Origin: Siniperca chuatsi
Taxonomy: Eukaryota; Chordata; Actinopteri; Centrarchiformes; Sinipercidae
Assembly: GCF_020085105.1 (NCBI RefSeq)
Contig: NC_058046.1
Coordinates: forward strand, 24,331,675 to 24,395,674
Direction of reading: 5' to 3'
DNA: 64,000 nucleotides
The position numbers and the translations under genes are program-made. Below are positions 50,401 to 62,238 of this stretch, piece by piece. A model generated the notes under the pieces. That model made no database searches. It was not told where the DNA came from and saw only the letters and a list, made by a program, of their open reading frames with translations. How positions within the stretch are numbered: position 1 is the stretch's first letter; every line of letters begins with the position of its first letter.

Positions 50401-53090
50401 ACCAACAGGTTAGTCTTTGCACACACAAATCACATAGTCCTTCTATTCTGGATGAACCTGTATCCACAAGTTATCTAGCCACGCCCCCCCCCGCCCTCTT
50501 TGCTCTTGTGACATTATATATACTGAGACTTTCTACAAGCAGGCCTGGGTTCAAGTCAGCATGACAACACATTTAGTACACTGTATATTGTACACTTTAT
50601 ATAGTATAAAGTGAAAACTGTAGCTCCCTAAACATTAAAAGAAATGTTTAAAATCATCCTCTTGCCTCCTTTCTTATCAGACAGAGTTGTGGTTTTCCAT
50701 TGAGAGTGTCCAGCCTGTCCCCGAGGACCCCTCTGAGCCTCTACCTTATGACCGTCTGGTTAACCTACGCAAGGTAAACTACCTGACAACTTAATTCCAA
50801 GTCAAGGTAAACTTTTGTTATTCCTAAATGGGAAATTCAAATGGTCATGGCACACAAACAACATAAAAGACATAAAAAGAATGAACAAAGACAATAGAGT
50901 AATGAAAGTACATAAAGGTAGAATAGAGACCCAACTTTTTAAACTATTAGTATAAAAGGACTTTTCAGCTCTTTTCGATGTTATCTTATAGAAAAAAGAA
51001 ATTAATCTAAAACACAAGGGGATACAGTCATCATGGTGCCATCTGTTTTCTTCTAAACCTCAAAGGCTTCAAACCTCAAAGTCTTATGTGTACTGTGCAT
51101 CCAAATGAACTGCACTGCAAGTAATAAATAAAATAAAGTAACATTTGCCTCTATTCTTCCTTTTTAGTTCTTTTTCCAGTTGTTTGCGGACCACTCTTTC
51201 TCTCCCCCTCGACTGGACTATGTGTCCATGCTGCAGTACTTTGCAGCTGACCCCAACCCCAGGCAGGGCTTTATCAGAGCACTTAGTGTAGTGGTGGGAC
51301 AACATCTCAAGCACTCCTCACCGGGCCATCTTGTCAAGGTGAGTAAATTAATGTACAAAGAAAAGTGAATTAAATTTCCACTCTCAATTCATAGCAAAAG
51401 CATTTTATCTTCTACCTTCTATCGTCAAAACATCATTATTTACTGTCTTCAGATGGCCCAGAATTATAATAGAAACCAGTGATATTATTTTCAATAATGC
51501 CAGCAATGATTTTGTAACAGCATGTGTCAGGATTTTCTAGTGGTTGGTAATTTGTTTTGGAATGAAACGTTTGTTTGTCTTCGGTACAAACTATTGCACA
51601 TCAACAGGACAATGTGTTGTGTATGCAGTCTATGCCCAGTATAGAAGAGGCTACAGAGCTCAGCTCATCAGAACTTGATGGAGAGTGCAAGGAAGAAGAG
51701 ACTCTGTGTGCATCAAGCAGTTTGTTGGGGGAGCAGAAAGTATCTATCCCTGCTCTCCTTGCTGTCATCTGCCACAAATTCAACAAGATAAAACATGACA
51801 TCCCCCTTCCTCCAGACTGCCTGAGTCAGGAGGAGCACACTGAGGTATAGCCCTAAATTATTATTTATAATATTGAATTAATTAAGGGAAGAAAACGTTG
51901 ACTAAATTCTGTCTAATTTTCAATTCAGCAGAATGCATTTTCCCTCAACAAGATTTTGTTTTCTATTATGCTTTCATCATTTTTACCATCAATGTGCATA
52001 TACAGGCATGGTGTATTTTATTTAAGTTTCAAAATGCAACTAATATGTGTGACTAGCAAATCTCTGTGGGATTGTATGAGATTCACGATTAAAGGGTTAC
52101 CTACCTGACTTGTATTACATAATTGGGATGTTTAGTGGAGAGTCCACACCTTCATTTACATAATTAACTTAAAACAAATTAGGCTACACCATTTTTGGGG
52201 ATGAGGCGTCAAATAAATTAGGCCAAGCCGCTGAAAAAAAGCCCCACTATACTAAAGCTGTCAATAGCTTTAAAGGTCGGCATGTTGCACCACCATATTT
52301 CTACAGTACACTGTAGTTTCTGTAGTTTTTATAGTTTCTCCTACACGTTTGTAACTGTAGGGTGAGACGGGTGGTATTCAAATGGTTGCAGACTGCAATT
52401 TCACTGCTAGATGCCACTAAATCCTACATACTGGACCTTTAATTTATGGATTCTGTGAGTTTGCAGAATACCTTAGTGTATTTTAAAGGCTACGGGTCTA
52501 TACTGAAAAATACATTTTCTAAGCATAATTAACCATATTATTCATTAAAGTCTTCCCTCATGGTAATACTGTTTATCTCTGCTGGCCTCTAGCACCTGGT
52601 GCATATATTCAGAGAGCTGGGCTACAACCCTGAGGACTGTGTCCCCTTCGCCGTTCTCTCTCAGCATCCTTTCACCCAGGGCCTGATGGAGACCTCAACA
52701 CACTACCAGCTTGTAGTAAGTCTCTATGTAGACTCATCACCTGTTACTTGTTCCCCTACTACAGTGTCTGTTAGATGAGAATCCAAAATAGCACACCACT
52801 TATCCTCTGCTGCTGCGATCAGCCACACATACTTAGCATCCAGACTGTCCACCATCATGTGCATTCATTTTCTCATTGCATATTTTTTAAGCTGATGAAC
52901 CTACATGAGGATTCACCCTCATCTTTCATCTCTTCCCTCCCCACCCTTTGTATCCTTTCTTTCTTGTTTTTAACCTTTATTTATCTCTCAAATTTCTCTC
53001 TCTCTCTCTCTCTTTGTCTCTCAGAACATTCATAGACTGCTACTGGCCCATCAGGATGAAGAAGAGGCTAACAGCTTGACAGTTTCCTAA
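35415..53090 (+). CDS. spef2: Spef2, sperm flagellar protein 2 (39 coding exons, 1,747 aa)
   Basis: Large axonemal protein, a known part of the central-pair apparatus of cilia and sperm flagella. Exons: 35415-35472, 35880-35982, 36128-36380, 36594-36764, 37055-37201, 37733-37809, 37943-38162, 38458-38646, 39443-39630, 40707-40878, 41123-41345, 41508-41581, 41801-41867, 42031-42071, 42334-42437, 42651-42898, 43063-43135, 43232-43386, 43468-43674, 44034-44140, 45440-45567, 46205-46343, 46463-46594, 46836-46981, 47089-47145, 47263-47326, 47697-47756, 47849-48035, 48089-48214, 48494-48632, 49238-49310, 49547-49703, 49807-49913, 50226-50408, 50681-50773, 51168-51338, 51629-51844, 52593-52715, 53025-53090; every phase joins and the sum is 1,748 codons including stop. 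N-terminal CH-like domain (WLNEELRLSKAV, GYLIGEVLHKYQLQ); coiled coils; adenylate-kinase-like part with P-loop GKFCSGKT (585-592) and GWILDGFP (703-710); proline-rich linkers; C-terminal region with WVYVDEPLP, EEYKHYLVRP and an EF-hand-like segment. Human SPEF2 is about 1,820 residues. The exon at 51629 could start at 51609 only if the frame allows; 51629 is preferred. Confidence 0.96.
44165..45214 (-). mobile_element. 5'-truncated Rex1/L2-type LINE in a spef2 intron
   Basis: Minus-strand frames 45212-45009 (LSFNSHMKQTSRTAFFHLRN, LVHAFVTSRL) and 45012-44626 (QNSAARVLTRTRKRDHIYPI, ASLHWLPVKSRIEFKILLLT, LLWNQVPVWVREAD, AFLFDKAYS) are the C-terminal end of a non-LTR reverse transcriptase of the Rex1/L2/CR1 kind. 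The two are separated by a frameshift near 45050. The remaining 450 bases are the 3' UTR, including CTTCTGTGGCTTTCAGCAGG and CTGCAGAGACTGGATCTG, words shared by related fish copies. The 3' end lies only about 25 bases after the donor of spef2 exon 20, and the insertion is antisense to the gene. Dead copy: truncated and frameshifted. Confidence 0.8.
48222..48246. repeat. (AC)n microsatellite
   Basis: A run of about twelve AC units directly follows the donor of spef2 exon 48089-48214. Other simple repeats in the window include (GT)n at about 20863-20882, (TC)n just before the last spef2 exon (about 52995-53012), and (ATCC)n at about 49765-49780. Confidence 0.8.
48720..48892 (+). repeat. LINE-like 3' tail remnant in spef2 intron
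   Basis: Ends in a short tandem array of TTCTGA after TATTAAAGTATTTCTGAT, preceded by GACAAGATAGTGAGCTGCTG. This is the wording of the 3' tail of some fish non-LTR retrotransposons. No coding part remains. Confidence 0.35.
52088..52443. mobile_element. MITE-like repeat with ATTAAAGG ends in a spef2 intron
   Basis: The block starts ATTAAAGGGTTACC and ends TGGACCTTTAAT, giving an 8-bp inverted repeat ATTAAAGG at the ends. Inside, words such as CTGCTAGATGCCACTAAATC and GGTTGCAGACTGCAATTTC recur in a common fish interspersed repeat (recognised from memory). No reading frame and no clear target duplication. Confidence 0.5.
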
Positions 53091-53257
53091 AGGATAAGAC
53101 ATATACAGTACATATACAATACATACATCTGTCTGCACCACAAATACCTTTCACTTAGGAAATGCAAGATGTTGCTTTGTCCATTTTGAAGTATTCTCAT
53201 TACTTTTACATTTGAATTGTTTGCTGAAATGTATTGCTTACTTCAGTATTGAATAAA
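53091..53257 (+). other. spef2: spef2 3' UTR and poly-A signal
   Basis: A short AT-rich 3' UTR follows the TAA stop; a canonical AATAAA sits at 53252-53257. The next 1.3 kb, up to the ugt3a start, holds no recognisable exon and presumably contains the ugt3a promoter and 5' UTR. Confidence 0.6.
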
Positions 53258-54594
53258 TAGATTTGCAACCATAACTTGTTTCAGAATATAGAAATGTCTG
53301 TAACTGATAAAGGTTGGAATGACAACATAACTGAAATGACAACAATAACATCAGTGATGGCAGGATTGACCCTTCGTACTCACTTTTTTCCCCCGATACA
53401 CTCCAGCAGTTTTTCTGACTGACTTGTTTTTCTAATGACCTCCCTGACACAGACAAGCATTGGTTGCAACTACAATGAGTGCATTGTCCAGGATAACCTA
53501 CATGTCAAGCCTGACTTACCAGCAACTGCCTGCCAGGGCACCCACAACCCTATCACAGTTCATTCAGCAGTGATGTGTTATGGTAGCTACTCTATTTCAC
53601 AGTCACTGCTGCCTGTCTACCAATCAAGTTAATGTGCGTGCTGTCTATAAAAAAATGAAGAAATTAAAAAAAAGACATATATAAATAAAGTAATCAGTGT
53701 TGTTAGCTAGCTTTTCTTGTTACTAAAGACAAAGCAACTTATTAATGCATCACTAATCTAAATTAGGTACTGGTGTCACAACAAATATCATTATAATCAG
53801 TAAGTCCTTTCCTGTACTTATTGATTGGTTACATTCTGTCAGCAGCCTTGAGAGAGTGTAACTCCTGTTAACATTTCCATTTCTCTAATTTGATACAACG
53901 AGGGCTTAGGGAACCCCCCACCCCCCTGACCCACCGCCCTTTCTCTCTTTTCCTCCCTTTCATTATCACTGCAGGTCCAGGGCTCTTGGACTTCTCAGTG
54001 TCTGACTTTTAGAGAAAACAGAGCCACTCACATGTCATATAGATAGAATGATAGTCGCAGACATGCATCCAAAACCTCCTGAATACTAAGGAATAAATCA
54101 GTGTCTTAATGTTGGACCTTTTTCATTTGTTGCAAGACAAAGCATACTGGGTAGATTCTAGGTACACTAAATAAGGATTTGGGATTCCCCCTATCAACTT
54201 GACACTGGAGACTGTATAAAATAATCTTTACTCCTGGCTCAAATGGACATGAGATCAAAAAGAAGACTTTCAGGACCTAACTTGGTGCACTGAAAAGATG
54301 AGGGATTTTCGGGATTTTCCTCAGTTATATGTTGGTAATCCTGCGTTTTGTCCTGCTGATTTCTTGTGGAAAATTTTCCATTTGTCTGGATCACAACTCT
54401 GGCTTTGGACCTGTCTGCCCCAGTCGCTTCCTGGATCTAACTTTGTTGCTGTATTATACAGTTAAAAGGGCAAATTTTCTCACAATAAATTGTTCTTCAT
54501 GCAGGAAGGTTTTCATTACAGTTTATTTTTGAATTGGAAGACTATTTTAGGAGGACTTTGGCTGCAGGTCAGTGTGTTGTACTCTAATAACAAC
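53258..54594. other. Spacer between spef2 and ugt3a
   Basis: No coding exon recognised. It contains a C-rich patch (CCCCCCACCCCCCTGACC near 53915-53935) in otherwise AT-rich sequence. Short open frames at 54329-54532 and 54490-54684 end or start in the wrong frame for the glycosyltransferase and have no family features. The ugt3a transcription start could not be placed. Confidence 0.4.
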
Positions 54595-57500
54595 ATGGGA
54601 ATTGTATTTTGGATGTTTTCTCTTCTGGCTCTTCCAGTACTTCAGTCTGCCAAGATCCTGACTGTCTGTTTAATTGGTGAGTAGTGGAGCAGTGACTTCA
54701 AGTGCCCTTTACTAGTAATAGAGATATTCATCGTAAATATTTGTTCTGAAATATAAGAAGAATAGGCAACTCCTTGCCAGACTGAAGAGTCAAGAAAGTA
54801 CAGTAATAGGTACAGGTTGTTAAAAAAGTTTGTGAAGGAAATTTGCTACAGTATTTGTATTATATGCAAATTCACATAGTATGATGCAAACAGTGAGCCA
54901 AATGTCCAGAAAGCATAGTGATAGAACAGTTTTGATTTAGTCTTTCTTCACCTCTCCTTTCCTCCAGGAGGAAGCCACTACTTGTTATTAGATGAAATTT
55001 CTCATAACTTAAACCAGCATGGCCATGAGGTCCGCATGCTCTTGCAACTGGGTAACCCTGTTATTACAGGTATACTATACACACACAAACATATTTTGCA
55101 CAACTTCTCTCTCATCCTTTCTCTGTCACTCTAATTTTCATGTAAATGACTGCAGATTTCTTTTGAAATGCACACAGGTTTTTCCGATGAAGGCCGTGCA
55201 GACAGTTACCAGACGAGCACCTGGTCCTTAGGAGAGAAATACATCAAAGAATACAATGGCTGGTTCCTGGAGCAACAGACACAGTTTTTACTGGGAAGGT
55301 ATCACACAGATTTTAGGAGACATGGCTACATTGATAATTTTGTTAGGAGAAACAGACACACTCTTACAAGCTACTTCATCTTGTTTTGATCTTGAGTCTG
55401 GTTTTCCATCAACATTTTGATGCTCTTGAATTATACTGATGCCCAATTTGTCTCTGTTTTAGACTTCTGAACCTTCTGACATCTGACAAAAATATTTGTC
55501 TCTAACAGCATTATATTATATCAGATTTAAATGGTTTCTTTCTCACTCCCCTTGCCTCTCTGTTTGTCTTTATCTTACTCACTCTCTCATTTTTCCTCCC
55601 TCTCTCTTTCAGAGATAACTTTAATAACTTTCTAAACTTCATGAACCACCTGTCCTATCAGTGTGACAAGCTGTTAGGGGACAAAGAGATGATAACTTTC
55701 CTCCAGAGGGAACACTACGACATCACCATCCTAGATGCTTTTAATCCCTGTTCCTTCATCCTGGCACACAAACTTGGTACATCTGCTGTTCATATCGCTT
55801 TTGTTTATTTCATAATTACAATTATCCTTTAAATCTTAACATTACTACAGTAATATATGATTTACCAATACCTTGCCACTTACATTATTTGTAGATTTTA
55901 GACGTATTTAAATGTGCTAATTCAAACAAATTGTCAGCCAGATTCACAGTGTTTTTTATTTTAAATTTATCAACAGCTTTGAATAAATCAACAGCAGCTC
56001 AAACGTTCCATGCACTTTACCCTTTACTCCAGGTGTCCACTATATAGCTTTCTATCCTGGCGCTCTGAATGGTCCTCTGTCCATCGCGCTCCCCAGCCCA
56101 GTCTCTTACATCCCAGTCTTCAGCTCCCAGCTGTCTGACCACATGAACCTCTGGGGTCGTGCAAAGAACCTCTTTTATTCTTTCCTGGCTCCTGTAGGTA
56201 AGAATGGTGTTACACAGGAGATCACACATTGTCAAGGGTATTATCTGGCTTGCTTAATAACACACATCTTCATTGTACGCTGTACTTGTCAATGGCTCTC
56301 TAGACGTATTAATATTCTAAATTAGCGCATTTTTGTATATAATGAATGTACTCAGTTTTTACATTTGATTTCTTCTCATTTCTCATTCTTCTCTCATTTT
56401 CAACATACTGACTCCATATTAATACTTTAAAATTACTACTTATCTTCAACAGCGTTCAACATCCTCTACTGACATTAGCACACCACCTAAATACAGTAAT
56501 CCATACTATTTTGTTTTATTGGCTCAATTTCCTCCATACTGTACATTTTTGGCTAATATTCCATTGAGACTGATTGTACATGTGGTGAGAATGTTTAAAT
56601 TTGTTCTTATCTCATTTAAATCTGTTGTCTTTGTTCCATTCTAGCATTGTTTGCATATGCAATAGCCTACTTTCTCAGGAATAAGATTGTTTCTTATCTT
56701 AATGGTATTTCCTTGTATCACCATCTACTATCCATTTCTTCCTGAAAGAATGCTCTGTTAGTGTTATTCGTGACTAGTCAGTAAGTGTTTTAGCTAATAC
56801 CCATTAACAATCATTTAGTTATAATAATTAAATCTGAATGGCTTTCAACAAATATTGGGCATACAATGTTGGTTCTTTTTGATTGTGTCTTGTGTCTTAT
56901 TTCAAAGGCCAGGAACTTGTATGGTCAACATTTAGGGAAGTAGCTGTGCGCCACCTTGAGTCAGGCTCACTCCCTGGTGGTCTAGAGGAGTTACATCAAG
57001 GAGCTGAACTCTGGGCCTTCAACACTGACTTTTCACTGGAGTTCCCCCAGCCTCTTATGCCCTACACTGTGCTGGTGGGAGGTCTGCTGAATAAACTTGC
57101 AAAGCCTCTGGAACAGGTCTCTTCTCTTGATGCACATATCCAAATACATCAGTGAGACTCAGATTTTCAAATTAACTAGCCTTCTTTCCCTCTCTTTACC
57201 TTTCTCACTCCCACTTTTCTCTGGAATTTTACTCCTCCCTATGCACAACCATCTCTCGCTCATCCTGCCTTACTCAACACTCCATACACCACCCCTTTTG
57301 ATCCCTCAGGATCTTGAGTTGTGGATCTCCAGTTTTGGAGAGGCAGGTTTCATTGTCGTGACTCTGGGATCAATGGTTTCTTCAGTCTCTGTGGACCCTC
57401 TTCTTGTGGAGCTGGTGGCTGGCCTCTCCAGGATCCCTCAGGGGGTGCTCTGGAGGTAAAAGGATGACACAATTCATAGACATAAAAAATATATCATTTT

Positions 57501-58766
57501 TAACATTCTGTGTCAAAGATCTCAATTTTTACACATAAATAGGGGGAAAAGCACACACAATATGATTTTTTTCACAGTCATGAAAAGATTAAATCAAACT
57601 CAAAAACAAACAAACTTGGTACTTGGCAAGATGTTACAGCAAGTTCCTAAACCGCAGTGTTTTGCTTGCAGGTATGACCCCCAGCGATGGCCATCTCACC
57701 TGGACACACCTCCCAATCTCAGAATAGTGGACTGGCTGCCTCTTAATGACCTACTGGGTAGGAACAGTCTGCCTCTCTTACCCTAACCCTGTGTTACAAA
57801 CATAAAGGCGGAATTACAGTATATGATAGACCGTCAAAAGCATTGTTCATTACGAGCATTTTGGACTATCTGAAAGAAGACCAAAACAATAAATTTCAAG
57901 GTAGGATTCCTGTCAGACACTGGACCAAGACTGCAGCAGAAGGAGACTGGGTCACTGCTGCACTGCAGCTCCATTCTTTCCCTTTAACCTCTTAATATTT
58001 AAAGAAATGCTACAAGACTCAAGTGCAATCATGGCAAAGAAAAAAGTGTTCATGTGTGTACATCCCTACTGATCCCTTGTTAAAAATGCTTGTTAAAAAT
58101 CAGTCTTTACTAAACACTCTTACTTCCTTTACTCAGTAATGAAGCTTTCTCTATTTTTCTGTTTACCCCAGGCCACAAAAAAACACGTCTCTTTATCACC
58201 CATGGTGGGCAAAACAGCCTGCTGCAGGCAGTGTACCATGCTGTTCCTGTGCTGGGAATCCCTCTGTTTGGAGACCAGTTTGATAATGTGGTGAGGGCTG
58301 AAACTAAGGGGCTTGGCCTCACCATCAACCCCACACACATCACCAGGGAACTGCTCAGCTCCACTATTCAAACACTCATACAGGACATCAGGTATGTGAT
58401 GGCCAGGCAATATTTGTGATGTAGTAGAGTACAGAGATGTCTGTAACTACACCCTCTTTTTCTTTCTATTTTTTTTCCAATCATTTCTCCTTTTCTAGGT
58501 TCAAGTCTTCAGCTTTGTCCCTTAGCAGGATCCACAAATCTCATCCTGCCCCTCCAGCCATTCGACTCATCCAGTGGGTGGAGCACATCCTGCACAGTGG
58601 AGGTGGAACTCATTTAAGGCCAGCTTCACTGGCACAACCATGGTACCAGAGATACCTGTTGGACCTGGTGCTTCTTCTCTCCCTGGGGCTTCTTGGACCT
58701 GTAGTTCTCTGCTGGACTTTCTGTAGGAACAAGAATAGCACGGATAAACACAAAAAAATACGATAG
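54595..58766 (+). CDS. ugt3a: UGT3A-type UDP-glycosyltransferase (10 exons, 520 aa)
   Basis: ER-membrane enzyme of the GT1 family, transferring sugar from a UDP-sugar to small lipophilic acceptors. Exons: 54595-54676, 54968-55069, 55178-55298, 55613-55776, 56033-56197, 56908-57116, 57310-57455, 57672-57757, 58172-58391, 58499-58766 (exactly 521 codons including stop; human UGT3A is 523 residues). Signal peptide (FWMFSLLALPVLQSA); catalytic-His motif GGSHY (His31); likely partner Asp in ITILDAFNPC; donor-binding C-domain (VVTLGSMVSSV, IVDWLPLNDLLG) and signature FITHGGQNSLLQA to PLFGDQFDN (366-396); C-terminal helix about residues 493-512 and a basic tail (KNSTDKHKKIR). RLIQWVEHILHSGGGTHLRP is characteristic of UGT3A. 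Residue 391 is Phe, as in human UGT3A2; UGT3A1 has Asn there, reported to favour UDP-GlcNAc. Oddity: Gln377 replaces the usual acidic residue of the signature. Sugar donor is therefore open. Confidence 0.93.
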
Positions 58767-61700
58767 CGGCACTAAGCGTTTCGTGAGGGACACGTTAGAT
58801 TTATACCTCAGTTCTGTGTTACTTTTTTATCTCTGACTTATTGTGTACTGTACCAATATGATAACTTTTAAAAAATTAATTCCCACTACCCTTAAATATT
58901 GCAGATGTTTAATAAGTAAACCATGCTTGTTGTAACTGATTCATATAAATAAGTGATAGCAGGCTGGCATGTTGATGTAGGAAACCTCTGCTTTGACACA
59001 AGCGTTAAACTCAAACTTCCTTTTCCCCTGTTGCCCGATAGGCCCAGAAAAGATATCCCTTAAGGACAAAAATATAACTTAAAAAAGTTATTTTTTCAAA
59101 ATATTCCCTTTTATTATCAAAAGGAAAGCTGCAAAGTACTGCAAAGCAGAACAATGCTGTTGGTTTTATTTTAGTTAGCAAAAAATGCATTTAAACAGCG
59201 TTTCTGATGCCATTAATACTCTTGCTCAACTTTGCTTTTTCTGTTGAGTACTTTTCTTTCCTTACTGAAGTTTCACTCTCTGTATTTTCAGTTTCACTTC
59301 AGTGGAATAGCCTTAATGCCAAGAGTCCTGCCCTCTCCCCTCCCAGCACCATCATGTCTACCAGACGTCTCATTTGTACTGCAGCGCCACATTGACCAAC
59401 ACCTCTGTGCTGCTTTGACCTGGCTGCGCTGCAAGCAGGGCTGGTTGACAGTACGCACGCAAATACACATACCCTAACTAAGTAATGCATTTGTGCTTTA
59501 TGTTGTTGCATTTTTCCAAATGGCAGCAAGCCATGGTAGGGTGTTGAGAATATTTTTGTGTGCTGCTTTGCTTGGCTGGTTTGGGTACGTACTGTATGTG
59601 TAGACAGAGTGTGTTGAGAGTCACAGAATACACCTGAATTCTCTGAATGCTCTACCTGCAAAGTGTGTGTATGCATGTGTCTATGTCTGTGCGCATCTGT
59701 GTGTTTGGGGCAGTGTTATGGTCTACTGGTTCTTCAGTTATTAACCACCAGCACCACCTGCAATCCTCAACTCTGACCCCCACACCCTCCTGTCTTGGTT
59801 TCCACCGAGTCTCCTTTCCCTTTCTAAACAAGCCACAAAAACACACAGCAATGTTAACGGTCAGCGCTCAAGCCCCCAATTCTGTCCTCCCTTCCACTCC
59901 TCACATCTGTGTTGGGGGTTAGCAGGGAGGAAAATATAGATTAGCAAGGAAATAATGACCAATTAGGACGGCTTGTTCTCTGTCCATTCAGCTGTCCATT
60001 ACTTCACTGCATTTCATTTGTCTGTTTGTCTGGCAGTTGCAGGTGCCAGTGAGTCTTCCTCTGTCTCGCACGCAATCCAAAACAGGCAGGGCAAAGCAGC
60101 CGAAGCATGACAGGACAGGACCACTAGGGAAAAAAAGAAAAATGCAAAAAAAAAAGCACACTTTAATGAAGCAGAAGAAAAATACACCAATGCAAAATAG
60201 AAGACAGGGAAATCATAGAGCAGAGAAGAAACAGAAAAAACAAAGTAGAGAGAAACAAAAGCTAGAAGAAATAGTGATCAGACTAAAACAGACAACATAC
60301 ACAACTGTCCAAAAAGTAATAAACTGTGTCACTTTTGGCCGTTTTAATACAGTAATTGCATTTAATTTACAGTTATGTTTTTAAGTTGGAATTGCAATCA
60401 TCTATACATTTGATTACAGCCATGACACTTAGTTCAAAACTGTTTTAATACAGGTGTCCTGCAGTGACAAGGAAGATGAAATCAACAAAAATAAAACAAC
60501 ATAATGATAATTTAATCAAAATGTCATATACAAAAACGTACGATGGAGCAAGTAGAAGTGAATTAATGATGTAAAGGTTGTAGAAGTTTTGTCCTTGAAA
60601 CATAAATAGTTTTATGTGCTCTTTTGAAATGGCTCTGATGTGAATTTTGTATATGCGTCAAAAAAAGGATGTTTGAACATACTTGTAGCTGGCATTAAAT
60701 GGATCCAGTAGCATGTTCCCATGAGTTGTGTCTTATTAATAATGAATGGTGGTGGGAAGTGATTGTTTAGGAGCTGAGAGCAAATCTTTGTGGCTGAATA
60801 AGTTCTGTAATTACTGAAGGTCAACAGATTGGTCCAAGTATGTATTGGAGTTGCTGGGATATTCACCAATTTGTGTTCTCAAGTTCACGTCTGTGTTTGT
60901 GGGTTAGAGCCCCATCTAGTGAACTTGTGCCTAAAAACCCCCATCTTGTGCCTAAAAAATATAATGGCTTCCTGGACTTAAGCCTAATTCTACAACTAAA
61001 AACTAAAAATTAAATAATAAAACTAGAAATTAAATAATGTAATAATAAAGTAAATGTATTCAAATACTGTTGTTAAAGTTTCAGCTTTAAGGATCTGGCA
61101 CATTACTACCAATGTATTATTGTTAACATTTTGTGCAACTTTACACTTCTGCTCCACTAGATTCACTCCATTAAATTTTTCTGATGGCTGTACTCAGCTA
61201 CTTTGCAAATGAAGATTTTACATGTATTAGGACCTACCAGTCTAATACAACAGCCCTGAAACTAACTTCATTAAGGATGTTAGTTTTTTGTTGAAACTGT
61301 TTTAGAAAGTGTATGGTAATTTTAGAGGATGTAGTTTGTGGTGGAATTGTATTGCATTATATCAAGAGGTGTTTCTAATATTTACTTAATTTATCATCAT
61401 TTATATAGATTGGGTGGACAAAATATTAGAAACACCTCTCAGAAACTGAAAAAACATGAAAATTACAACCTTCATGAAGGTAGGATGTATTGAAGGACTG
61501 TTGTATTAGACTGCATTAGTTTTAGCTAGATGTACCTAATAAACAGGCAACTGAGTGTATGATGAAGTAACAAAATACAGTATATGATTCATTGCTATAG
61601 ATTAGCATACCCAAACATAGTTAAAGTAGGCATTCTACAGTATTAAATACACTGCTTACAGGGTAATGCGCCAGCAATTTAGGAGCCATTCTGCATAATC

Positions 61701-61980
61701 AGTACTATAATAATAATTTATGGACTTACTTGTTTGGAGTTACTTGCACTTAATTTGAGTATTATTTTATGCTACTTCATTCTTTTACTCCACTTCACCA
61801 CATTTCAGAGGGAAATATTATACTTTTTACTCCACAACATTTATCTGACAGATAGTTAGTAGTTATATTACAAAAGTATGATCATCTTATCATCAATATG
61901 ATGAACGATAAAATTGTCCATCAGCCGCCATGGGGGGGCAATGTATTTTTTAGAGGATCTTGCTCATAAATGGCTTGTGA
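58767..61980. other. Intergenic region between ugt3a and pdxp
   Basis: No gene recognised. Frames at 59207-59477, 59647-59922 and 60037-60384 lack any family feature; the last is a lysine/glutamine-rich low-complexity frame in purine-rich DNA. A perfect 18-bp inverted repeat lies at 61366-61383 and 61421-61438. Around 61740-61860 the wording (TTTTACTCCACTTCACCACA, CATTTATCTGACAG) resembles internal parts of the hAT-like element at 9742-10478, suggesting another decayed copy. Confidence 0.45.
61366..61438. repeat. Perfect 18-bp inverted repeat
   Basis: GAGGTGTTTCTAATATTT at 61366-61383 is exactly complementary in reverse to AAATATTAGAAACACCTC at 61421-61438, with a 37-base loop. Probably the end or core of a small DNA element; in RNA it would form a hairpin. 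No further boundaries seen. Confidence 0.7.
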
Positions 61981-61989
61981 TACGCACAA

Positions 61990-62060
61990 ACCTGATTGGT
62001 CAAAGTGCTGTAGTTTGATTGGTCAGTGTTGACAACGTGGGCGTGGTTAGACGTCAATGT
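61990..62060 (+). promoter_or_regulatory. pdxp promoter elements: twin inverted CCAAT boxes, GC box, CRE-like site
   Basis: Two ATTGGTC (inverted CCAAT) boxes at 61995-62001 and 62018-62024 are 23 bases apart, about two helical turns. They are followed by CGTGGGCGTGG (Sp/KLF-like, 62036-62046) and AGACGTCA (7 of 8 CRE bases, 62049-62056). Together they sit 180-245 bases before the pdxp start codon, at the upstream edge of its GC-rich block. No TATA box is obvious, fitting a housekeeping-type promoter. Confidence 0.5.
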
Positions 62061-62238
62061 TTATGTAGCCCGCTGTCTGTGTATGTAACACAGCACCAAG
62101 GACTCTGCAATGTGATTTCTTGACATTGATTTGTTTTCCTATCATTTTACTCGCTGTCTTCGCCACATTATGCACCAGCTTTTGATATGGGGAACCATTA
62201 GCAGGTGAAACACGGAGGAAATCGAGGAAAAAGCCGGG

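Noticed and set aside
60037-60384. Lys/Gln-rich 115-codon frame as a gene
   Set aside because: Low-complexity purine-rich DNA with no homology features or splice context.
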